Notes under the pieces: generated by a model
Told to the model about the DNA's origin: nothing
The model's database searches: none
Seen by the model: the letters and a program-made list of their open reading frames with translations, nothing else
From: Oscillospiraceae bacterium
Lineage (GTDB): Bacteria > Bacillota > Clostridia > Oscillospirales > Oscillospiraceae
NCBI GenBank assembly: GCA_017405545.1
Contig: JAFRAF010000040.1
Span: 1-18,446, forward strand
Length of the DNA stretch: 18,446 nt
Direction of reading: 5' to 3'
Position numbers and translations under genes: made by a program
Part shown: positions 1-6,533 of the stretch, piece by piece
How positions within the stretch are numbered: position 1 is the stretch's first letter
Layout: the number at the start of each line of letters is the position of its first letter

Positions 1-192
1 ACCGCCTTTCCCTTCGCAGTAATCACGCGCGTCTGTCCAGGGCATGTCGTCATCCACATATGCGTAGGTGTGGCCGTTGAATACCGCGGTGTCTGTTTCA
101 TCTGCGTAAGCGGGAATCACACCGACCAGCAGAGAAAACAGCATTATAAGAGTCAAGGTCACGCTGCATGTTTTTTTCCACATATTTCTCAT
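1..192 (-). CDS. Secreted protein with C-type-lectin-like N-terminal segment (partial, 3' end outside window)
   Basis: The first 64 codons are visible; the gene runs off the left edge. The start is the ATG at 190-192, preceded by AGGAG (complement of 202-206) with a 9-nt spacer. Residues 1-30 form a signal peptide: basic MRNMWKK, a hydrophobic stretch (VTLTLIMLFSLLVGVIP) and a probable cleavage site after AYA. The mature part begins DETDTAVFNGHTYAYVDDDM and continues PWTDARDYCEGKGG. This matches the opening of C-type-lectin-like domains, where an aromatic 'GHxY' strand is followed by 'W..A..YC...GG' with the first disulfide cysteine. Such domains occur in exported clostridial surface proteins; the ligand cannot be inferred. 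It lies downstream of feoB on the same strand but has its own leader and a palindrome upstream. The domain call rests on about 30 residues, so it is moderately sure. Confidence 0.7.
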   Translation of the reverse strand, partial: MRNMWKKTCSVTLTLIMLFSLLVGVIPAYADETDTAVFNGHTYAYVDDDMPWTDARDYCEGKGG

Positions 193-249
193 TCTCAAAA
201 ACTCCTGTAAGTATTATCGTATGTATTCGCTGTCGTATGGTTTTAAAAG

Positions 250-268
250 TTGATAATCATTTTATCAA
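250..268. promoter_or_regulatory. Fur-box-like palindrome upstream of the lectin-like gene
   Basis: TTGATAA and TTATCAA form a perfect 7-bp inverted repeat around a 5-nt centre. On the plus strand the site contains GATAATCATT, which matches ten consecutive positions of the classical Fur consensus, although the second half is displaced by one or two bases. On the minus strand the right half doubles as a plausible -35 (TTGATA) for the lectin-like gene, with TAAAAC 17 nt further on. It lies about 60 bp upstream of that gene and 45 bp past the feoB end, so iron control is a reasonable inference, not proof. Confidence 0.4.
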
Positions 269-313
269 ATTTGCCGTGAGCATGTCAATCGAAAATGCAA
301 AAACCGGCCCTGT

Positions 314-1165
314 TTATATGGCAGACAGGAGCTTTGCGGCGCAGGTGAACACAATGCATGCCGCCGCGCCCATGGCTGTAGGCAGAGCGGCGGCCAGGGC
401 CGTCCATTTGAGACTGCCGGTCTCCTTTTTTATCGTGAGGAGTGTTGTGGCGCATGGCCAGTGCATTAGCGAGAACAAGGCCATGCTCACGGCTGTGGCC
501 CAGCTCCAGCCGTTGGCGATGAAGAGCTGCCGCATGGCGGCGAGACTGTCCAGCTCCATGAGACTGCCCTGTGAGAGGTAGGCCATGATAATGATGGGCA
601 TGACTATCTCGTTGGCGGGCAGGCCCAGGATGAAGGCGATGAGTATGACCCCGTCCAGACCCATCAGACGGCCCGGCAGGTCAAGGAATGCGGCGCAGTG
701 GGACAGGATGCTCGCGCCGCCCACAGTGACATTGGCGGCCAGCCATATGAGCGCGCCCGCAGGGGCTGCCGCGCATATGGCTCTCCCGAGCACAAAAAGG
801 GTCCTGTCCATGACGCTGCGGACGATTATCCTGCCGAATTGGGGCCGGCGGTATGGGGGGAGCTCCAGCGTAAAAGCCGAGGGCATGCCCCTGAGCACTG
901 TGCGGGACAGGAGCTTTGTGGCCCCGAAGGTGGCGAATACGCCCGTGAGTATGGCGAGGGTGAGCAGCATGGCCGAGCCCAGGGATGAGAACAGACCGCC
1001 CTCTGTCCCGGTGAAGAACATGCATATCAAGGCGATAAGCGTGGGAAATCTGCCGTTGCAGGGGACAAAGCTGTTGGTGAGTATGGCCAGCAGCCGCTCC
1101 CTCGGCGAATCGATTATCCGGCAGCCCACCACGCCCGCCGCGTTGCATCCGAAGCCCATACACAT
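314..1165 (-). CDS. feoB: FeoB ferrous iron transporter, C-terminal membrane half (separated by element insertion)
   Basis: This is the C-terminal half of the ferrous-iron permease FeoB, about 283 residues of mostly transmembrane sequence. It opens with the conserved FeoB signature MCMGFGCN, followed by RIIDSPRERLLAILTN and NGRFPTLIALI. It ends with the usual Gly/Ala-rich helices (WSWATAVSMALFSLMHWPCATT). The first ATG (1163-1165) lies in the recombination core and has no ribosome binding site in front of it: the preceding bases are the pyrimidine-rich end of the element. It is therefore probably not translated efficiently as it stands. The frame is open to its own TAA, with no decay. Joined to the 5' half at 4416-5717 across the shared core, it gives one continuous protein of about 715 aa, a normal FeoB length. 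Confidence 0.93.
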   Translation of the reverse strand: MCMGFGCNAAGVVGCRIIDSPRERLLAILTNSFVPCNGRFPTLIALICMFFTGTEGGLFSSLGSAMLLTLAILTGVFATFGATKLLSRTVLRGMPSAFTLELPPYRRPQFGRIIVRSVMDRTLFVLGRAICAAAPAGALIWLAANVTVGGASILSHCAAFLDLPGRLMGLDGVILIAFILGLPANEIVMPIIIMAYLSQGSLMELDSLAAMRQLFIANGWSWATAVSMALFSLMHWPCATTLLTIKKETGSLKWTALAAALPTAMGAAACIVFTCAAKLLSAI

Positions 1166-1182
1166 GAAAAGGGAAATCAGGG
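1161..1182. repeat. Left attachment site: core plus inverted arm
   Basis: CACATG (1161-1166) is the repeated core. The 17-bp element arm GAAAAGGGAAATCAGGG occupies 1166-1182 and is the inverted partner of the arm at 4401-4417 (two mismatches). Outside the core the sequence is feoB (codons for MGFGCN, read on the minus strand). This is the layout expected for a hybrid attL/attR made from half of attB and half of attP. Confidence 0.8.
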
Positions 1183-1187
1183 CTGTT

Positions 1188-2806
1188 TTATCCGGACTCC
1201 GGGGAGGAAAAGCGGTAATATATGCGGGCCCTCTGTAACTTGCGGCGCTGACCCTTTTCGTCGGTGATGTAGTATCCCTGCTCCACCTCGATGCGCTCTA
1301 TAAAGGCCCTGATAAGAGGCTTTGACAGGTTTTGCGCGCTGAAAAGCGCCTCGGCCGCGGACAGGACGCCGAGGTCGGCGTTGGCTGTGGGCGCCGGGAC
1401 GGATGGCTTCATAAGCTCGGCGATGGAGCGCTCCAGAGAGTTCAGCTCGGCCTCGTATTCCCGGGCGAGCGTATTATATATGTGTGTTGAGACGGCGCCG
1501 CTGCTGTAGTCCCCGTACAGCTTTTTTATCAGGCTTACGGTGTCTTCTCGGCGCTCTTTTAAGTGTGTAATCTCCTTTGCCGGGTCTGTGTCAGTGTCGG
1601 AATCCTGCAATTGTCGAAGCTTTGCCGCTATTTCGGCTTTTTGCCGGTCGGACAGGGTAAAAAGCTTGCGCAGCTCCTCCGATACGGCGCTGTACAGGAG
1701 CTCGTAGTCGATGAAGTGGTTGTCGCACTCCGAGGCGCCGCGGGACTTGTATCCTCCGCAGCAAAGCCGGTGCGAGCCGCCTTTGTCCCCCGGCGCAGAG
1801 CTCATGTTCCTGCCGCATCGGGCGCATACGGCGACGCCCGAGAAGAGGTTTTCAAAGCCGGCGGACGGGGGACTGCGGCGTGACACGCAGCGCTGTCCCG
1901 CAAGGCGGAACAGTTCCACGGACACTATTGGCTCGTGGGTGCCGGGCACGACTATCCACTCATCCCGGGGCTTTGGACGGGAGGCCCCGCTCTTGAAGGA
2001 GGGCTTTTCGGTCTTGCCCTGCACGGTGCTGCCGATATACACCTCGTTTTTCAGCATTTTGCAGACGGCGGAGGAGCTCCAACTCTTCCGCCGCCTGTCC
2101 GGGCTGAGGCAGACGAGGCCCTCCCGCCGGTACTCGAAGGGGGTGGCGACGCCCTTTTTGTTAAGATGGGCCGCGATTTCGCCGGGGCTTCGTCCCTCCG
2201 CCGCCATGCTGAATATTTCAGTCACAACACGGGCGGCCGGTGGGTCCGGGACAAGGGCGTTTTTGTTCCGTTTTCCCGGTCCTGTTTGTAGCCGTAGGGG
2301 GAAAAGCTGCCGATAAACTGGCCCTTTTCCATCTTTGACTTAAAGGAGCTTCTTATCTTGGCGCTGATGTCCCGGGCGTACATCTCGTGCATGACGGCCA
2401 AAAAGGGGACGGCTATGGCCGCGCCGCCTGTGAGGCAGTTTGAGTCATAACCGTCGTTTACGGAGATATATCGCACGCCCCTGCCGGGGAAGTACTCGTC
2501 CAGCAGATCGCCGGTCCGGGCGCTGTTCCTGCCCAGACGTGACAGATCCTTTGTGAGCACGCAGTTTATGCGGCCCCGCTCTATATCCGAGAGCATGCGC
2601 TTAAAACCCGGCCGCTCATATGTGGTGCCGGAATACCCTTCGTCCGCGTATTCGTCGATGATGTCAAGACCCCGGCTTTCGGCGTATCCTGTCAATATGC
2701 TGCGCTGAGTGGTTATGCTGGAGCTCTCGCCTGAACCCTCGTCGTCCTTGGACAGGCGCAGATAGAGTCCGGCTCTGTACGGGCCCCCGGAGCTGACAGC
2801 GCTCAT
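1188..2806 (-). pseudogene. Large serine recombinase (SpoIVCA/TnpX type), frameshifted at an A5 run
   Basis: It would encode about 539 aa, normal for the family. Residues 8-155 are the resolvase catalytic domain, with nucleophile Ser19 in YLRLSKDD, YADEGYSGTTYERPGF and LTKDLSRLGRN. Next comes a recombinase domain (SPYGYK, then EIFSMAAEGRSPGEIAAHLNKKGV), a zinc ribbon (CARC, then CC and C) and a Glu/Lys-rich coiled coil. A C-terminal tail (IERIEVEQGYY, RARIYYRF) is usual in clostridial members. The frame breaks once, at five A residues (complement of 2260-2264, near codon 182). One extra A, or a -1 ribosomal slip, restores NALVPDPPAARVV leading into TEIF. No other lesion is visible. The start is the ATG at 2806, overlapping the upstream ORF by ATGA. 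If the deletion is real, the element is probably locked in feoB; a sequencing error or slippage would leave it active. Confidence 0.88.
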
Positions 2807-3009
2807 GTGCGTCCCCCCTTGCCGTGAGCTTTATCCCGGCCCGAAAAAGCCGGAGCAGTATTGTGCGCATATCCGCGCCGGGCCTGTTCCGCGATAAACT
2901 GAGAGATGCGCTCAGCCGCCGCGGGACCTTCCGCAAAGTGTCGTTCGATAATGAGACAGTGGTTTTTTCGTGTGCAGACTGTTTCGTTTTTTTCCTTTGA
3001 CTTGTCCAT
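2803..3009 (-). CDS. Small recombinase-associated ORF, 68 aa
   Basis: The protein is 68 residues and charged, with no signal peptide or membrane helix. Its stop overlaps the recombinase start (ATGA at 2803-2806), so the two are probably translationally coupled. The core CLIIERHFAEG followed by ERISQFIAEQARRG resembles the very short proteins found beside recombinases of the Tn4451/TnpX group (TnpW-like 'V..HF....E..I...I'). That resemblance is from memory and weak. The ribosome binding site is poor, and a TATAAT (complement of 3028-3033) lies just upstream without a good -35. A role as a recombinase accessory or directionality factor is a guess from position only. Confidence 0.5.
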   Translation of the reverse strand: MDKSKEKNETVCTRKNHCLIIERHFAEGPAAAERISQFIAEQARRGYAHNTAPAFSGRDKAHGKGGRT

Positions 3010-3107
3010 AAGACCAGCCCCGCCGCCATTATATGACGGAGCGGAGCGGTCTATTACACTGAGAATAAAAGTACAGTCGGCATTATAAATCTAAAGTGGA
3101 TATGCGG

Positions 3108-3137
3108 ACAGGGGAGCGGGCCGACCCGCTCCCCTGT
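3108..3137. terminator. Strong hairpin between the ATPase gene and the recombinase operon
   Basis: ACAGGGGAGCGGG and CCCGCTCCCCTGT form a perfect 13-bp stem around the loop CCGA. It lies about 40 bp past the ATPase stop. Neither strand has a run of T after it, so it would be a weak intrinsic terminator. It may instead protect mRNA ends or separate the two transcription units of the element. Confidence 0.5.
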
Positions 3138-3178
3138 ATAGGTGAAGAAGATGTATTGTATTAATCTGCCCTCTGGGA

Positions 3179-4252
3179 TCAGCGCTTTTTGTAAAAGACC
3201 GGCTCCAGCAGGGAAGGCAGATTCTCAGCCTCGATGCGGCGGTAGAGAAGACCCTGGGAGTAGTATATGCTGATAACCGCCTCGCAGAGGGAGCGGCAGA
3301 TCCGCTCCAGATCGCGCACGCCTTCCTCCGGGCACATTTTTATGAGCTCCCGGGCGGCGTCTTCGCTCAGATCCAGACCCTCGGTGCATATGAATATCTC
3401 GTCCCTGTCGGCGGTGAGCTTGTCCAGACAGTCCAGCTCGTACTCCTTTATCAGCTTCGGCCAGACATAGCCCAGAAGTATATGCATCTTGTCTTCAGGG
3501 CTGTAGGAGGGGAGCTCCACGATGTCCATGCGGTCCTTGAGCACATCGGACAGGGGCTCCAGCTCGTTGGCGGTGGCGATGAATATGGCATTGGACAGAT
3601 CCAGAGGAAAATTGAGGTAGCTGTCAACGAATACGGATCTGTCGCTGTCCAGCAGATCCAGAAGGACGTTCTCGGGACAGCCGTGCTCCTGGGAGCTGCC
3701 CATTTTATCCACCTCGTCCAGCAGTATCACCGGGCAAAAGCTCTGGGACTGTATGAGAGCGTCAACTATGCGGCCGGGGCGGGAGTTCTTGAATACCTGC
3801 TGCAGACCGCGCAGATATATGGCGTCCGCCACTCCGGCCAGGGATATCTTCACACATGGTCTGCCCATGGCCCTGGCGATGGAGGCGGCGATGGAGGTCT
3901 TGCCCACTCCGGGAGGGCCCACCAGCAAAAGCACTGCTCCGTAGTTTTTGCCCAGGTGCTTCTGACAGGCCATGTAGCGCATGACCTTCTCCTTCACGTC
4001 ACCCATGGCGTAGTGTGTGCTGTCAAGAGTACTTTTTGCCAGAGCCAGATTGACGCCGGGTATGATTCCGCTGCTCCGCCAGGGCAGGCGCAGCATTATG
4101 GCGATAAGCGCCTCCTTTATGTCCTCCTGATCCATGTCTATGAGAAAATTCTGGATATTCTCGGGCATGTAGTCGAAAATCTCCTGAGGAATGCGTATCT
4201 TCAGTCTGTGTTTTAATTGGCTGTAGCGGCTTTCGTTCTGCTCTTCACTCAT
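3179..4252 (-). CDS. Lon-like AAA+ ATPase without protease domain (element cargo)
   Basis: This 357-aa protein aligns by eye with the ATPase module of Lon proteases. Visible motifs are Walker A GPPGVGKT (112-119), Walker B ILLDEVDK (176-183), sensor 1 TAN (227-229), arginine finger in DRMD (Arg241) and sensor 2 GVRDLER (Arg313). The run-in LPWRSSG, later HYAMGDVKEKVMRYMA, is also Lon-like. It stops where the Lon Ser/Lys protease domain would begin, and the first 50 residues are a short, acidic segment rather than the Lon substrate-binding domain. The start is ATG 4250-4252, with AGGAG 8 nt upstream. An extended -10 promoter precedes it. A remodelling ATPase with an unknown partner is the safest reading; candidate partners are the element's recombinase or a host protein. 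Family assignment is firm, role unknown. Confidence 0.9.
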   Translation of the reverse strand: MSEEQNESRYSQLKHRLKIRIPQEIFDYMPENIQNFLIDMDQEDIKEALIAIMLRLPWRSSGIIPGVNLALAKSTLDSTHYAMGDVKEKVMRYMACQKHLGKNYGAVLLLVGPPGVGKTSIAASIARAMGRPCVKISLAGVADAIYLRGLQQVFKNSRPGRIVDALIQSQSFCPVILLDEVDKMGSSQEHGCPENVLLDLLDSDRSVFVDSYLNFPLDLSNAIFIATANELEPLSDVLKDRMDIVELPSYSPEDKMHILLGYVWPKLIKEYELDCLDKLTADRDEIFICTEGLDLSEDAARELIKMCPEEGVRDLERICRSLCEAVISIYYSQGLLYRRIEAENLPSLLEPVFYKKR

Positions 4253-4326
4253 TGTGACAGCTCCTTTTTTTCTTCAAACGGCTGAAAAAAGGCTTTTATA
4301 AACGGCAATGGACGGAAACTGAGTTG

Positions 4327-4355
4327 ATTATACCACAGTTTTTTCAAATTGGAAA
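4327..4355 (-). promoter_or_regulatory. Extended -10 promoter for the element's ATPase gene
   Basis: Read on the minus strand: TTTCCA (4350-4355), a 17-nt spacer, then TATAAT (4327-4332) preceded by TGG, giving the extended -10 TGnTATAAT. It lies about 75 bp upstream of the ATPase start and inside the element, so the cargo gene can be transcribed independently of feoAB. Confidence 0.6.
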
Positions 4356-4372
4356 GACAGTTTTTTAGTATA

Positions 4373-4397
4373 TTAACCCGAAAAAACCGTGGGTTAA
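4373..4397. repeat. Inverted repeat TTAACCC/GGGTTAA near the right end of the element
   Basis: Two perfect 7-bp arms (4373-4379 and 4391-4397) flank 11 nt, four bases inside the right attachment arm. It could be a protein-binding site involved in recombination control or an operator for the ATPase promoter. Nothing equivalent was seen at the left end, where the recombinase gene reaches the arm. Confidence 0.4.
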
Positions 4398-4400
4398 TGC

Positions 4401-4422
4401 CCCTGATTTCTCTTATCACATG
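4401..4422. repeat. Right attachment site: inverted arm plus core
   Basis: The arm CCCTGATTTCTCTTATC (4401-4417) is the inverted partner of 1166-1182, and CACATG (4417-4422) is the direct-repeat core. Outside it the feoB codons for GKQALTM begin. If the element circularises, the two arms face each other around ATGT, giving a 38-bp near-palindrome with a non-palindromic central TG. That is the usual form of a serine-recombinase attP. Confidence 0.8.
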
Positions 4423-5717
4423 GTAAGAGCCTGTTTGCCGCAGGCGCAGCAGCGTTTGAAGGGCCTGTCGAGGTTGTATGCCACCCGTGGCAGATAGCCC
4501 AGATCCTCCAGAATGGTGAACAGGGGAAAGAACAGTGCCATGGGCGGGAGCATGACGGAGATCACCCAGGCCAGCACCCGGTAGACGCCCATGACAAGCA
4601 GGCCGTGGAGCCACTCCGGCGCTCCCGCCCGGCGGAAAAGCAGACTCAGCGCGTCCTGAATGCGAAACAGGACGTCGGACAGGAGCTGAGTGGGGTAGTC
4701 AGCCCCGCTGATGGTGAGCCAGAAGATGAAGGCCAGCAGCAGGAGCATGAGCGGATATGCCGTATGCCTGCCTGTTATTATTCTGTCCGCCCTTCTGTCA
4801 AAGCCGCTGTATCCGCTGCTTTCATATGTAATGACTCCGGAGCAGATATCCTCAGCCGCGCCGACTGTGGCGGAGACTATCCTGTCGCTGAGCCCGGCCG
4901 GGCTTATGCCCTCCCGTTCGAGCTGTGCTCGGGCCGAGTTCAGGGCTGATTTGAGGCCCGTATCCTTCAGCAACTCGATGCCGCAGCGGCTTTTCAGCCC
5001 GGAAATAAGGGCTTCATCCCCGTCCAGCAGGCGCAGGCTCAGCCAGCGGCTGTCAAGGCCGGTCGGGGAGAGCTCCCTTACCACGGGCTCCACAGCGGCT
5101 ATGGCCCTCTCAATTTCCCCGCAATAACGCGGACGACAGTGCTTAGCGGGGACGGGGCTCTCCGTGAGAGCGTCAAGAGCCTCGGTCAGAGCGCTGAGGC
5201 CCCTTTTGTCCCTGGCTGATGTGCCCACCACGGGTACGCCGAGCTTTTCCGAGAGGGTGTCCAGATCGACGGCGATTCTCTTTCGCCGGGCCTCGTCCAT
5301 CAGGTTTACGCACAGCAGCACCCGTGGGGACGTCTCCATAGTCTGCAGCGCAAGGTTTAAGCCGCGCTCAAGGCAGGTGGCGTCGCAGACGACTATCACC
5401 GCGTCAGGCGAGTCGAAGCAGATGAAATCCCTGGTCAGCGCCTCCTCGGGGGAGCGGGCTATGAGAGAATAGCTGCCCGGGAGATCCACAAGGGTATATT
5501 CCGCCCTGTCCGTCCGGCAGCGCCCATGGGCTACGGCCACGGTCTTGCCGGGCCAGTTGCCGGTGTGCTGATTCATCCCGGTCAGGGCGTTGAAGACGCT
5601 GCTCTTGCCCACATTGGGATTGCCCGCCAGGGCCACCAACCTGTCCGACGGGCCGCGCCTTATGCCGGGCTCGGTTCCCGCAAGAGCCGAGCCCGTGGAG
5701 TGCTTTGTAAGTCCCAT
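4416..5717 (-). CDS. feoB: FeoB ferrous iron transporter, N-terminal GTPase half (truncated by element)
   Basis: The cytoplasmic G-protein part and first membrane segments of FeoB, 433 residues. Motifs: G1 GNPNVGKS (32-39), the G2 region NWPGKTVA, G3 DLPGSYS, G4 NLMD and G5 SARD. A helical linker follows, then membrane segments starting YPLMLLLLAFIFW and ending LEDLGYLPRVAYNLDRPFKR. The last feoB codons encode ACGKQALTM; the next bases belong to the element and give TGA TAA. The start is ATG at 5715-5717, directly after the feoA stop, with GGGAGGTG well placed, so it is co-translated with feoA. As it stands the product lacks most of the permease and should not transport Fe2+. Restored by excision, it would continue CMGFGCN. 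Confidence 0.95.
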   Translation of the reverse strand: MGLTKHSTGSALAGTEPGIRRGPSDRLVALAGNPNVGKSSVFNALTGMNQHTGNWPGKTVAVAHGRCRTDRAEYTLVDLPGSYSLIARSPEEALTRDFICFDSPDAVIVVCDATCLERGLNLALQTMETSPRVLLCVNLMDEARRKRIAVDLDTLSEKLGVPVVGTSARDKRGLSALTEALDALTESPVPAKHCRPRYCGEIERAIAAVEPVVRELSPTGLDSRWLSLRLLDGDEALISGLKSRCGIELLKDTGLKSALNSARAQLEREGISPAGLSDRIVSATVGAAEDICSGVITYESSGYSGFDRRADRIITGRHTAYPLMLLLLAFIFWLTISGADYPTQLLSDVLFRIQDALSLLFRRAGAPEWLHGLLVMGVYRVLAWVISVMLPPMALFFPLFTILEDLGYLPRVAYNLDRPFKRCCACGKQALTM

Positions 5718-5966
5718 TTATTCACCTCCCGTCTCTGCCGTGACCTGTATGCTCTTCGTGTCCTCCGAGCGTATGGCTATGACCGCCCCGCGTATCAGAT
5801 AGGCGGAGGGATCGCCGCCGGGGCTGCGTCCTACGCACTCCACCGCCGTGCCGCGTATCAGACCCATATCCATAAAGCGCCGACGCATATCCCCGTCCGT
5901 TTCAATACCGATTACACGGGCGCTCATGCCCGGAGGCAGGCGGTCAAGAGTGCAATATCTCTCCAT
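5718..5966 (-). CDS. feoA: FeoA, small SH3-like partner of FeoB
   Basis: An 82-aa protein with the FeoA SH3-like fold: LDRLPPGMSARVIGIE, DGDMRRRFMDMGLIRG, then YLIRGAVIAIRSEDTKSIQV, which are typical motifs. It is thought to assist or regulate FeoB at the cytoplasmic face of the membrane. I chose ATG 5964-5966 because AAGG lies about 10 nt upstream; an in-frame TTG 18 nt earlier would consume that site. The stop TAA is immediately followed by the feoB ATG, with no gap. The gene is intact although its partner is interrupted. Confidence 0.92.
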   Translation of the reverse strand: MERYCTLDRLPPGMSARVIGIETDGDMRRRFMDMGLIRGTAVECVGRSPGGDPSAYLIRGAVIAIRSEDTKSIQVTAETGGE

Positions 5967-6008
5967 AAAAAAGTGACCTTTCAAGTGAAATCATGCCCGC
6001 CAAATAAT

Positions 6009-6037
6009 GAATATTCAGATGAGAAAAATGAATATTC
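6009..6037. promoter_or_regulatory. Tandem GAATATTC palindromes upstream of feoA (candidate operator)
   Basis: Two copies of the palindrome GAATATTC (6009-6016 and 6030-6037) sit inside an 11-bp direct repeat AATGAATATTC. Their starts are 21 bp apart, two helical turns, so two dimers could bind one face of the DNA. They lie 43-71 bp upstream of the feoA start. On the minus strand TCGACA, a candidate -35, directly precedes the distal copy. The sequence is not a standard Fur or DtxR box; the regulator is unknown. Confidence 0.45.
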
Positions 6038-6460
6038 CTGTCGATATAAGATGTTGACCCCATGTATGGCGGGGCGAAAAAAGGGTGGAAAGTGCCGCGG
6101 CGTCCAGTCTCTTTTTCAGGCGAAAAGCTCTCCGGAGAGAGGGGCTTTCGGATAGTCGGCACCCATGAAAAGCTGACTGTAAAACAGCTCTCTCCATCTG
6201 TCAGCATACTATTCCGCCTCCCGGAATAGTGTTAAAAACTCCAGTGAGGACAGGCGAATATCGGGCGGATCGAGCCTCCGCGGCCTGTGCCGAAACGGCA
6301 AAAAACACGGGGATGACACGTTGAGCCAAAGCGTGCGCCGCGGGCGGTCAACCCCGGAGTTTTTGTCTATTTGACGAATATAAGCTAAAAATATGTATAT
6401 AATGCACATAATTATGGCATGGAATAAGTGCTAATCGCATTAAAACGTCAAAAATTTGTT
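6038..6460. other. Intergenic region between the feoAB leader and the lysine-riboswitch promoter
   Basis: No convincing gene was found. An 87-codon minus-strand frame (5944-6207) overlaps the feoA start but has no recognisable sequence. Structures seen: a CGAAA/TTTCG inverted repeat around CTCTCCGGAGAG (6121-6150), and an 8-bp stem ACTATTCC/GGAATAGT (6208-6230) whose loop on the minus strand carries GGGAGG, a possible buried ribosome binding site. There is also an AT-rich stretch with TTGACG (6371-6376) and TATAAT (6398-6403) on the plus strand, whose 21-nt spacing is too long for a good promoter. This may be a long feoA leader, but no known riboswitch class was recognised. Confidence 0.4.
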
Positions 6461-6466
6461 TTTCTA

Positions 6467-6495
6467 TTGACAAGTTGACGAATCGATGCTACGAT
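6467..6495 (+). promoter_or_regulatory. Promoter of the lysine-riboswitch transcript
   Basis: A perfect -35 TTGACA (6467-6472), a 17-nt spacer and the -10 TACGAT (6490-6495). Transcription would start near 6502, about 30 nt before the aptamer, giving a leader of roughly 340 nt before the amidohydrolase start. Confidence 0.75.
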
Positions 6496-6533
6496 TCAGG
6501 CAACTTAATTTTTCGGGCGCTGCGGCGCTGAAA

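Larger units (their letters stand above)
1161..4422. mobile_element. 3,256-bp serine-recombinase element inserted in feoB
   Basis: The element separates two parts of a single feoB gene. Its boundaries are marked by the direct repeat CACATG (1161-1166 and 4417-4422), one copy of which belongs to feoB; the distance between copies is 3,256 bp. Just inside are 17-bp inverted arms (1166-1182 and 4401-4417, 15 of 17 matching). Contents, all on the feoB strand: a Lon-like AAA+ ATPase, a strong hairpin, a 68-codon ORF and a large serine recombinase whose stop is 5 bp from the left arm. There are no conjugation, phage or DDE-transposase genes. A recombinase gene abutting an att site and integration into a conserved coding site are typical of large-serine-recombinase elements. 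Right after the junction the element supplies TGA TAA, ending the 5' feoB half. Confidence 0.9.

Noticed and set aside
1188..2225. Independent 345-aa gene downstream of a separate resolvase
   Set aside because: It lacks a catalytic domain and continues the recombinase exactly after a one-base shift, so it is the second part of one broken gene.
3482..4216. 244-codon plus-strand frame opposite the AAA+ ATPase
   Set aside because: No start signal or recognisable motif; it is the shadow of a gene with complete AAA+ motifs.
1166..4417. Group II intron, intein or DDE insertion sequence as the cause of the feoB split
   Set aside because: No reverse transcriptase, intein splice motifs or DDE transposase are present; the serine recombinase, 6-bp core and inverted arms explain the structure.
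5967..5984. Longer FeoA from a TTG start at 5984
   Set aside because: The extra residues KGHFF are not part of the family and would include the ribosome binding site of the better ATG.
5944..6207. 87-codon gene upstream of feoA
   Set aside because: No recognisable sequence, overlaps the feoA start, and is best treated as leader; kept only as a low-interest structural observation.
6371..6403. Plus-strand promoter TTGACG/TATAAT
   Set aside because: The spacing is 21 nt and a much better promoter (TTGACA, 17 nt, TACGAT) lies 90 bp downstream at the riboswitch.
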